DNA of 64,000 nt from Multiplicimicrobium sp043718225 (GTDB taxonomy: Bacteria; Omnitrophota; Omnitrophia; Omnitrophales; Aquincolibacteriaceae). Positions 11,401-23,400 of this stretch are shown here, piece after piece. Position numbers and translations under genes: made by a program. Where the stretch lies: assembly GCA_043718225.1 (NCBI GenBank), contig JAYSWD010000022.1, positions 1-64,000 on the forward strand, given 5' to 3'. How positions within the stretch are numbered: position 1 is the stretch's first letter; every line of letters begins with the position of its first letter. The notes beneath the pieces are model-generated. The model did no database searches. It worked only from the letters and a program-made list of their open reading frames with translations, and had not been told where the DNA came from.

Positions 11401-14400
11401 CAAGGAAGCGCCGCCGCGGGCGGCCGGGTTGCGGAAGGCGAAAAACGGGCAGCAGATATCGAATTGCTTGAAAGCAATGCCGCCAGACGTTTACGGCGGC
11501 TCGATGACGATACTACGCGCACGTATGACGGCCGGATCAGAAAGGCACGAGAGGATTTAGCCGCTCTTTTCGCAAACGAACGCGCGCAAATTGAACGATT
11601 GCGCGCGCAAAGCGCCGCTTCAGCCGAAGATGCGCAGCAAGCGGCCCAAACCATTTTCAATGCCGCGGCCAATGCGCTTGAACATCTTGGCGGTTCTTTT
11701 AGCCGTGGAAAGGCAGACGTTGTGCTCGCCGTTTTACGTGAAATAAAGATGAAGGTGCTGGCCGGTCATTTGGCAAACGCCGAGCGGGCGGGGCATGAGC
11801 TTGATCGTCCCAATTTGCCGCAAATCATCGCGATTCAAAATCTTCAAAACCAGCTGGATGCGTTGCTTGAGGGCGGTCAGTCGGCTTTGACTTTATGGAA
11901 ATTGATCCAACGGATTACTTTGACCGCGAACAATCTTTTGCGGACGGGAGATCGAACTACTGCCGTACTAAGCGCTGCCGCGTGGTTACGTTTTGAGACA
12001 TTTAAATTGGAAGCCGACGCAATCAACGCACAAGTGCGTAGCCCGACCGCCGCGCAGGTGCTGCCCCATTACATTCAAACCGGGACACAGCTGTTGGTAA
12101 TTATGCAGCAAGACGCGCAGCGTCTCGCCGACAATCGGGATTTAGACCAATATGAAGGACTCTTTCGCGGCTTTGCTGCCGCTATTTCGGGCTGGAGCAG
12201 TTTTTGGCGTGTTCATCAAATGCGGCAAATCGTGGTGCAACTTGAGAATGGCCGGACATGGTTGACCGAATTGTTAAACGCTTCGGAGGCTGCTTTCGGA
12301 GACCGGCAATTAGCGTCCAATTTCGCGCAAAGAAGGGATGCACTGCGGGAAAAAATCGAAAACCGTTTGAGAGCGGTAAACCGATGGCTTAAGTTTTTGG
12401 CGCTGTTTATGCCAAAAAGAGAAGCGCAATTCCCAGTTATTTTGAAAAAGCGACCAGTCTCAATTGCCGAAGATATAAATCAAACAATTCCGCAGCCGGC
12501 TGAACTAGTAACCCCATTCGTGCCTGCCGCCGCAGCCGGAAATAAAGATGAATTCATAGCTTCGCCGGCAACACTGGCTGGAGTCATCGGCGATGATGCT
12601 CTGCCGGTGGCTTCCTCGCCTGCGCGGGCATCAGCGCCGGTAGCGAAAAGTTCACCAACTTTACGGCACCCAGATTGGCGCGTGTTGAGCGGAATTGCCG
12701 CAGCGGTAGCTGTTGTTGCCGCTGTATGGCTGATCCCTTCGCTTCAGCACAGAAGTAAAGATATCAAAGCACCGTCCGCGGTTTTGACGGCAACGTCAGA
12801 AACTCAAAATCCGGAAGCAAATGCTACAAACGAGAACAATCCCCGTATGGGCATTCGATTCACACAGACAGCACCGCAACCAGCGCAATCACCGGCCGCT
12901 GAGCCTGCAGGTTTTGCTGCAAGCAATACTGTTGCGTCCAATGCCGCCGATCGACAAACCGGCAGTGCAGTTGCCGGCAAAACCGGTGAGGAAAATTCGT
13001 TTAGCATCGGAAGATTTTGGATCAATATTTTTTGGAAACTTGGCGTGCTACTTATTATTGTTGGAGCCGCATCCTTATTAAGATTGAGGCGCGCAAAGCC
13101 GCAAACGGCGAAGCGTGTTGTCTCTGGCACGGCAGCGATTCAACCGCCAGCAGATTCAGGCTTAACTAAAGCCGGAACGATTGCGGAGGCCGCGAATATT
13201 TTTCCTCAATTGCCCGTTAAAGCGTCAAAGACTGCACCTGCGATAGGGGAACCACAGTCGAACCCCGTAGCGAAGAAGAACGCGCCGCTTTTATTGACGG
13301 CAGGAGCGGGTGGAATAACGGGCGCGGTAGAAAATACTTCCGATGCTTGGATGCAAATTTTTGAGCAACAGGTTCTACCGCTTATTCTTTCTGGCAATAA
13401 TTCCGCGCCTTTACTTTTAATGCCGGGTGCGTCAAATGAGGCATCGGCAGCATTGGGATTTGCGCTTAATACCGGTTTCCAAGGTTCTTCAACGTTTACA
13501 CATGGTCATGTCCCGCAAAATAATCCGCTACAAAACCGCACCGCGGATAATTCAGGAGATATCTTGGCGCAACAAATTGACGCGTTTTTGAGAGCCGGCA
13601 GAAAAGAGCCGAGTCAATCAAACGCCCCTGAAAGTTTTTGGCCGCAAGCCATCCAATTTTTGTCAGGTAAACCAGCCGCTTCGCCATCTGATCCGATGTT
13701 TTTAACCGAACGGCCAGCGCCTCTTTTACTTACAGCGGGTCCTATCGGGAGGATAGCTGAGACAGTTATCACCGTTCAAGCCGAACGGTTTAATCAAAAT
13801 TGGGAAGAAGTGGAAAAATGGCAGATGCGACAGCCAAAACCGGAATCGATTGAAGCAGAAACGGAAACAACCGGTTTTTCCGAAGCGGACATTTTTAACA
13901 ACATGAAGCCGAGTCGTTTGGCTTGGCAGAAAAAATCAAAACCGCGGACCAGAATCGTGCCTGGCGAAATGCCCGAACAACCGTTTGAACATATCAGCAG
14001 ACAGGCACAAACCGGTGTCGGAGGAATTTCATCTGCCGCCGCTACCGGTTTAAGCGCAGCTTTAGTTACGGACACGGCTTCGGAACAGGACATAACCGGT
14101 GAAACGGCAGTAAGCCCACGTACCCATTGGCGGGACAATCATTCTAGGACAATCACGAATGCCGAAAAAAAAGATCATGTTAAATTAACGCATAAAGATT
14201 GGCGCGCTGCCAAAAAAGTATTGCGCCAACCGGTTGTGGGGCTGGTAGACACTGAGCGTCAAATAATCGAGCAAACAATACATCGAGAGCTTGCGGCAGC
14301 CGCGAAAGCGCAAGACGCCGTTACGGCGCAGAAAGCTATCAGCACGGCGCTGGCGTTGGTACCGGCCGTATCCGCTCATTTATGGCCCGTTATTATGATG

Positions 14401-17400
14401 GAATTAAACCGGGCCGATGCGGCGGTGTCGAAACGTTTCGGAACACCGTTGATGCTTACTGACCGCGAACGCCAAGTCGCAACGGACGAAAACGTTGCAA
14501 GCACGGTAGTTGAACAGCCTGGTTCAATGGATGAGCAATTAAAGGACACAGCGGCAGAGGAAATCAAATTACAGCCGGTCAGAATAGCTGTTTCGGAAGA
14601 AGCCGAACCCGCCAAAACGGCGCGGCCTAAAATTATCCTTACAGGTTCAATTGCAGCGCTGCTTCCGCCGGTAGTCTCTGCTGCAACGGGAAAAAGGCCT
14701 AAAAAAGCGCAATTGCGGAAAGGTAAATCCACCGCACCTAAAATGCAAACTGCCGGCGCACGCGTAGCAGTGACGGAAATGCCGGGGGTAGACTCAGCGG
14801 TGCCGATTATTACAGCCGGTCCTGTAGCTCCCACGGCAATTATTTTGGAAAGCGATTTATTTACAGCTCAGCCGGCAGACGATGAATCCAACGAGGTCGG
14901 TATTTTTGCAGAAATAAAAGCCCAGAGGCTTATTGCGACAAGAAGATTAATGCTTAATGACCTAAGCGTTTCGCCCGCAGTGCGCGCTCAGGCAGCAACC
15001 CAAATTCCTGCCGCCGCCTTTGCCAGGGATACACTTTTACCCAAACTTTTGGAAAGACTTATTGAGCAATTGCTGCCTGATTCTGGCGAACGTTTGCTGC
15101 TTGAGAATAGACAGCGGGAAGCGCGCGCGCTAGCGGCTGATCCGGCCGAATTAGACGTTCAAAGCGAAGATGCCGTTGCACCTGTCAAAACCAAGCGGCC
15201 TAAATTTATTCTCACAGGTTCAATCGCCGCATTGCTTCCACGGTCCGTGCGCGTTACAACCGACGCGACACCCGCGAGCGAACAGACAGTCGAATTTTTT
15301 ACAGAAAATTCCGTCTCCGATGCCGTTCAGCCGGTTGCAGTTACATCTGATCTTGATGTCCAATTACCCCAGGCCGGCGCAACAGCTGCAGAAATTGCGA
15401 CGGTTGTGCCGCCTTCGGTTTCCAACCCGGAATTTATTTTGGCCGGACCCATTGCGGTTCCTTCATTGAAACTATCGGCGCATAATTTTTATTTTGTTCC
15501 CGTCGGCTTCTATGATTTGGGAACAAGATTAGCTGCGGCCGCCACCGGCGGAGTCATTGCCGGAACCGCCGTCGTTATGGAGGAGAAAGGATCTTCAACC
15601 GAAAAACCTGCCGATTCAAAAAAGCCTTTTGTTTTATCGCCTAATGATTTGGAACAAGATTTGTTTACATCGCCGACGAGAGATAATGAATATCAATTTG
15701 CTCAATCTGCCGATTTCTTGGGTGCCTTGGTCCGCAAAGGAATGCCTTCTAATCTTGTGCGGGGGAATTTTAGTGCTGCACCGAATTCGCCGGCGGGAGA
15801 GGATGAATCCGCTCAAACCGGTGGAACAGACAGAGTGATTGTCTATCCGGACATGCACGCAGCAGCCGCGCAAACAGAAGAATCGCCCGAGACTGCAGGT
15901 TTGGATGCTGAACAGGAAGATGGCGGCAAAGCTGCGGTAAGTCCCGTTCCTGCTGCCGCAGCGCAAAAAGGCCGCGGCCGAAAATGGATTTTGCCCGCAA
16001 GCATCGCCGCCGGGCTGACACTGGCCGCCGGCCTGGCTGTTTGGAGTTTTATTTTACCGGCGCGGGTTCCCACTCTCGCTAAAGTTACTCAATCCACAGA
16101 GGAAAGCGATGAAGACAAAAAACTTGTGGAAATGATTAACGGTCAAATTCCAAAAATTTCAGCTGCTGTTAAAGACTTGCAAGCCAATTTCGTTGAATTG
16201 GATACACAAATATCAAAAGGTAAAAAAACGATAGGCCAAATTGAAAAACTCACGGAACAAGTGCAAGCCGAGCTGGCTCGGCTGGAAAAAATGCCGGACA
16301 AAATCAAAACTAACGAATGGAAAGCACAGCTGAAGAGCAAGTTTGGCCTTTTAGAGAGGCGTCAAGAAGACCTCACGCAGAATGTTAATGTTTCAGAAAC
16401 CCAACTGGCAGCGCTAAAGAAACAGCGTGATGCTTGGAATATACAAATCGAAATGTTCAAAACAATCATCGAAATGAAACCCGGAGACCGGCCAAGGGCT
16501 TTACAGCAATTGCAATTTGCTTATCTCAATTTACAGCGCGCGCGCGATTTTCACGATCGACAGCCCAGGTATTTGCCGGCTACTTTCAGTCCCGAGTCAA
16601 ACCAGAGTAGCAATTCGCCGAATGAGAAGTTTGAAAAACTTTTAGGGGAATTTAAAGAATTAAAAATTGCGCTGGGCAAAGCTGAAGAAGTTCGCAAAAA
16701 AGCGTTGCAGGACATGCTGGAAAGAAATCAGCGGGCCTTAGAGAACCTCGCGCAATCCGGAGAAGCGGCTCAGGGGGCAATTATTGAAACGGAAATATAT
16801 TTGGCCAGCCTGAAGCAAATCAGTTTTTCCAAGCCACTAGCATTGTGGACATCTTCTACTACAGTAACGGATCCGGCGGCTCATGAAAAAATAAATATCG
16901 CACCTGAAAACCCGGAAGTTAATATCGCAACTCATCCGCCGGTGCTTGATATGCCGCCGACAAATCTTTCCGAACCTTTAAAGCCGAGCGTAGCGTCCGC
17001 GCCTTTGCCCGAAACGACAGCTTTGCCGGAAATGGGTGGAGAAGAACAATTGATGCTTCAAGCTTTGCCCCCGGCACAGCCGGCATCGACGGCGCCTTTT
17101 GCTTCCGGCACAGGAGTTGATTTGCATGGGCCAACTAACGTGGATGCTGAACTGGCAAAACCCGCAGTTGCTCTATCAATGCCATCTTCCACGGTTGCGG
17201 CTCCGTCCGCCGCGCCGGCTGCTGCCTTGGAAACCCAATCTGCTTCGCCATCCGCACAAACCGATTCATCGGCCGCAGTCAATTCCGGCGGACAAACTAA
17301 TACCGGCCGCGGGATACCTGTCGTGCCGGTTGCCGTGACGATAGCTCCACTAGCTCCATTTTTAATCAGCGGCACGCTTTGGGGGATAATGGGAGCATTG

Positions 17401-20400
17401 GCAGTTCTGATGCTTGCTTTCAGCGGATGGCTTTTATTGCGCTTGCGTCCAAAAACTGTTTCTGCCGTTCCTTCGTCCGTTGCGGCTCCATCCGCCGCGC
17501 CGGGGGTAGGCTGGCGCTTTTCTTGGTTTAGAAAATCCGCGCCTAAACCGTTACAGCCCGCGCCAACAGCGGTGCCGCCAAAGACGGGAATAGCAGCACC
17601 GGGGCCCGCTCGAACAGCGCCTGCAACTAAGAAAACCAGTGCGTTGCCGGCAAAACTAAATACTGCACCGCCTGCTTCTGCGGTTCTGCCCGTCAAAAAG
17701 GCTAAAACAGGTGCCGATGTGAAAAATCCAATTCCGACTCCTACACCGGGAGCTTCGACGACAAATATTGTGTCCCCGCCATCAGCAGCTTCTTTGGGTC
17801 CGCCGGAAAGGCAGACTGCCGCAGCGGCCGGTCATTCAGAGACTTCTCCGCCGCCGGGAAAATCCGCTGATGCAAAAAATACAGATGATTCACCGCCGAT
17901 ACCGGTCGTGCCTTCTGGCGCGAAAGAAAAAGCCTCTGCTGTACCTGCAATTGCAGTACCCATTCCGGTAGTTTTGCCTGATGTAGCCGCAACGAGTCAT
18001 GCCGCAGAAGAAAAGCCTGCGAATGCCGGCACGAATGCTTCGCATCCAGCTGAAACACACGCTTTAAAACCGGCTTCGGCTGATTCAATTTTGTCTCCGG
18101 TGCGTTTTAGACTACCCCGGTGGGTTACGCCCGTTGCAGCGGCCGCGGGAATTGTTGCCGGATTATTTTTATTACACAAAACGCATCAAGAAAAATCGGG
18201 GGCCGGATCCAAAACCGCAATGACATTGCCGGCAAAAGATTCCACGCCTGAAACAGAGGTGCAACTTCGCGACGATTCGCTTCCTGCAAATGTGGCCTCA
18301 CCGGCGCCTGCTGCAACTGGTAATCAAAACTTGGCGGCAACACCGCAGCCGCCAACCATGGTTTTGGCCGAAGTGAATCTCAATGATTTGACGCTACGAC
18401 CGGTGCCTGTATCGCCAATAACTTTTACTTTCGGTTCAGCACGTCCCACGGCGGATATGACAAATATATTCGCACCCGCGCCTAAAATGTCGCCGTTCGA
18501 TTTTTCCGAACCTTTTGTACCGGCGGCGCTAGCTTTGAATTTGCCTGATACAACGAACCTTCATTTGCCGGAAATAAGTTTTGATCATTTAACTCCGTAC
18601 ACTACGCCTTTATCGCCAATGCCCTTTGCTTTTGATGTGGCACGTCCCGCGGCGGACATGACAAATATATTCGCTTCCGCGCCTGAAATGTTGCCGCTCG
18701 ACTTCTTCGCACCTTCTGCGACGACTGCGTTAGCTCTGAATTTGCCTGACACAACAAATTTGAATTTACCGAAAGTTAATTTCGATGATTTGACCTTGCG
18801 ACCGGTGCCTGTATTGCCAATAACATTTACTCTCGGCTTGGCACGTCCCGCTGCGGATATGACAAATATATTCGCTCCCGTGCCTGAAATGTTGCCGCTT
18901 GACTTCTTCGCACCTTCTGCGACGACTGCGTTAACTCTGAATTTGCCTGACACAACAAATTTGAATTTGCCGAAAGTGAATCTCGATGATTTAAACCCTT
19001 TGCTGAAACCAACGGATGCTGGTTTGCCGGGAGTCGTTTTTCCGTCTGAGACTATGTTGAGCTCGACGCAACCGCAAGCAACACCCGGTGTTGTTCCGGA
19101 AACACCGGGTGTTGCAGGTTTAGAAGTTGCGTCTGCCCTTGTGCTTAATTCACCTACCGTGCCGCAACCTGAAAGCATGATAACGTTAACGGTGCCCGAA
19201 ATGTCGCGATTTGCTTTTTCTGCCGAACGGATTGAATTGGGTCTGACACCCGTGCCTTTGCTCAAGTTAACGGATGCTGGTTTGCCGAGGGAAGTGAATC
19301 CTCCTGACAACTTAACGTCGGGCGCTGCACCGGCTAGTGCTGTAAAAGTGAAACCGCCTTTCAGGGCGACGGTGTCTGTATTGCCGGTCCCAGTTGCGAT
19401 AAAATTCGCATTAACGCCGCCGGGGCAAAGGTCCGAAAATTTACCGGCTGCTCCCGATTCCCAAATCACTAGTGCCCAAACAGAAAAAAAGAACGCTTCG
19501 CATGCGGCAGTATCGCAGTCACCCCAGGAAAGGGGGGGCTCTACGGTCGTTGCAACCCCAAAAGAAAGCAATCAGTCCGCGGAAGCAGAAGCAACAAAAG
19601 TGCAGAAGCCGGCTGTGACAGTTAAAGCAGCGGACAAATCCGTAATCGCTGAAAAAGTAAAATCGCCTGCCGGAGGCAAAACAGAAAAATCAAAAACGCA
19701 GGGTCAAGCTAAAGCGGGAAAAAACGCTCAGCCAAAAATAGAAATCAAAAGAGCGCTGCTCACACGTGCTTTGCAAGAAAACAGCCAAGGCTTGGATGTC
19801 TTTGCCGCGGAAGCAGCTTTGCAGGCATTAAATCCGGCCAACACCCGGCTTATAGGTGAGGCCGATGGTGATTTTGATGGACGTTTGGCACGTGCCTCGG
19901 ATACTTTCGCGCATAATTGGAATCTTGAGCATCCGGGGCAACCGCGTTTGATTTTAAACGGCCGCATTGAACCACAAAAGTTTGCCAGGATATGGGAAAG
20001 TTTGACGCCGCAGCAAGTGCATGCTTTGCAAGCAAAAGTTGATAATCAAAATTATGATCATGTAAAAGGCGGCGAAGCAGTGAAACAGGCGCGGGCGGCG
20101 CACAATAAAATCGCCAAGACGGAATCAATGCCCGCAGCCAAAATGATTGCGGCGGTTTCAACGGTTGGGGATATTACGAATACCGGACACGCTGAAGAGA
20201 TGTTTGCCGCAAGCGGTGATGATACGAATACTGCGAAAAAATCATTGCAAACGGAACCCGACTCGAAAGAAACGGCAAGCACGCCTTCTGCATCTCAGGT
20301 TCCCGCACCGTCTACCGTTGTGAAAACTGATCCGGTTTCGCCGCCCGCTGCAGCTTCCGCTGTGGGAGTTCAAAAAGAAGCAACGCCAGCTAAAGTTGCC

Positions 20401-23400
20401 GCAGGTCCGATTGCACCAAAACCCACATTGACCCAGCCGGTGCAGCATACGCTTCCCAAGGTGGGTGAAAAAGTAATTACGGCGGCAAAACCAGGGGTTT
20501 CGCAGCATGTCACCGGAAAAACGGCGAAAGCGAGTTCGTCGCCGCAGAAAATTTTACAGGCGCGGCTGACGCGTACTATTAATCCCGGCGATAAAGGACT
20601 CGATGTTTATAGCATTCAAGCATTTTTTTATACGCAAAGCGATTTTTACCGGAACTTAGTGGGTAAGCCGACGGGCAAAGCCGATCAACAGTTCAAGAAG
20701 ACGGTTCTCACCTGGAAAACAAATTGGAACCGCACCAATCTTCGTCCCGGCAAAAAACCGCTGGAGATGACTCCTTCTCTTGATCAAGCAACTTACGCGA
20801 CAATCCGCAGAAGTTTGGATGATACACAAGTTTATAAAATGAACCAGCTGTATGCGCGTGAAAATTGGAAAGCGATTCCGGGCGGTATGCATGTTATCCG
20901 TGCCTTGAAAAAAAGGAATCAAGAAAAAGCACATACTGTAAGCTCTGCCGTGAAATTGGCGGCCGATTCAACAGTCGGGGATATTACGAATACCGGAAAC
21001 GATGAAGTATTGTTTGCCGCAAGCGACGACGATGTGAACTCTCAGGAAGAGACCGTGCAAACGGCGACCGATTTGGATGAGCCAGTATTCATAGCTCAAA
21101 ATACCGTTTCAGTCGAGTTAACACCGGCTGCTGATTTGCCTGTTGCGCCGGAAGCGCCGATTGTTATGGATGCACCTGGCCATTCAACGGCAGCTGCGGC
21201 GCTATCTGCGCCTGCCCTTGCGTTTAATTTACAGACCGTGCCGCAATCTGAAAGCACGGTCAAGTTACCGGTGGCCAAAAAGCCGCAGTTGGCTTTTTCT
21301 GCCGCGCCAGTAGAACCGGGCCTGTCGCCAACGGATGTTGGTTTGCCAAAGGGAGTGAATAATCCACCTGACAACTCAGCGTCGGGCGCTGCACCGTCAA
21401 TGCCATCAGCCCCGGCGACACAAGAAGTTCCCACGCCTGCGCCAGCGATTGACAGCACGCCTTCGACACCTGAAATGCCCGCTGCTGCGCCATCAGCGAC
21501 AATTACGCCGTCACCTAATTTTGCACCGCTAGTTGTAAGCACGCCTTCTGTGCCTAAAACACCGGCGGTTGTGACGTCTATCACGCCAACAGCACCGGCA
21601 CCGGCAGCTAAAAGTCTTGCTCCCGTACTTCAACCGCCGGCAAACGAAATGTCGCCAACAAATACTCCGGCCGGCACGGCAGTCGATTCCGGCATCGGGC
21701 AATTCCAAACTCTTTTGCCGGAAGCGTCACGGGATCAAGCGGTTTCCGGAAATTTAACGGAGGCGCATCCCATTCCCAGAAATATGCCGCAAGTTCTCGA
21801 TTCCGACCACGAGACCACGCCACATGAACTTGCGGCGCCGACCGCAAATCAGCCGCGGCCGGATATCGCGGCGGCCTATGTGCCGAAAGAAGAAAAAGCG
21901 CATGTTCAGGCAGCGACCGCGATGACCAATGCAATTAACGAGTTAATTGCTAAAGGAGAACTCCCCTTGATGGCAAGCAATGGTTCGGGGGGGCAGCGCA
22001 TGTCGCCGTCTGCCCGTCGGCACCTTGGCGACTTGCTGAAAGATTCACGGCGGGTTAAGGGCGATAAAAAATCTCCGAGTAATAAACCTAAAGCAGATAG
22101 TAAATCTGCAGATAATAAAAAAGCGAATAATAAATCTAAGGCAAAAACGGTCAAAGTAGAAAAAAAGACAACGATTGTCACAAAGAATAAAGTTGGAAAG
22201 AATAAAACCGCAAATAATGGCATCAAAGATTATTCCCTGGTTACTCCCAACATGCGCGGCGCTCTTTTGGAGCATGTCCCGTTTCCGCCACAGTATTTCA
22301 AGCGCACAGTGGGCGGCACCCGCATTAATGCATCGCGCGACGGCGGAAAACGGGTTCATAACGGCCGTGACGGAGTTATGCCCATCGGCGTCCCGCTGTT
22401 TGCATCATTAAAAAATCCGTGGATACGCTATGCGGGAACCATGGGTGGATACGGAAATATAGTTATCATTCGTGGTTGGGGTTTGGATGGTAAATTACGT
22501 GATTTTCCTCGTGGGCATGTCGGTAAAATGAAATTTTTAACGAATAATCAATTCGTTCCTTTTGCCCGGGCTCAACATGTCAAATCCAGTACGGTCGTAG
22601 CCTATTCTGGAAGATCAGGTATTAAAAATGACGCACCGCATACGCATGACGAATCATGGCTCGTAAAAGGCGGAGTGAACGGCGAAGGATGGCGTCTCGG
22701 ATCAACCGGGCGTGATTTCCGCCTAGAGAACATTGATTGGATTTATGAAAATGCCGTGGATTGGAATGGCAAAGGTGGGTATGCTTCCAATAGTTTAGAA
22801 GCAAAAAAAGAAACAATAGGCCGCGGTTTTAGAAATGCGGGAATAGTTGGAATAGCTGCCGCCGGATTTATTGCCACGGCTCCGGCCGAAAAAAATGCTG
22901 CGAAAAATGTCAATTCGCGGGCGCCGGCGACGGATATTCTCGATCAAGCGCTGGCAGCTGCCGGTCTATCGATCCCAAGTTCTTCCCAAGCAGCGCCTGC
23001 CCGTGCGGCAAAAATTATTGCAGGTTTGAATGTGCGCGATTTGACGGCACATATTCCTTTTATTGCGCCTGTCCCCGATGCGCGTGGTTTCGGGATTAAT
23101 CCCGCAAGCCCGCCCGCATTTCATCCCGCCAACTCTAAAGAAGAAGTGTCTTATAAAATTGCGCTCAAAGTAAATGCCGGATTGGCCATGCAAGCATTGC
23201 AAGATGCCTTGCGACAGAACAATTTAACTTGGCCGAGACCGGGAACTCCTGAACGCAAGGCTCTTGTAAAAATATTCCTTCAAATGCCGCAGGAGGCGAA
23301 ACCGGTTAGCCAGCAAAGCTCATTCGCGCAAGCCGATGCCGAGCAACGCCGGCGAGTGGCAACCCAAATTTTCTCCGCTTTGAAGTCCGCAAGCTCTTCA

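Noticed and set aside
18585..19571. 328-codon antisense frame inside the giant gene, Thr/Gly/Ala-rich
   Set aside because: It lies opposite the 201-bp repeats and Pro/Ala-rich linker. Its sequence is the mirror of that low-complexity DNA, with no start signal or domain. Similar frames at 17058-17696 and 21096-21584 were rejected for the same reason.
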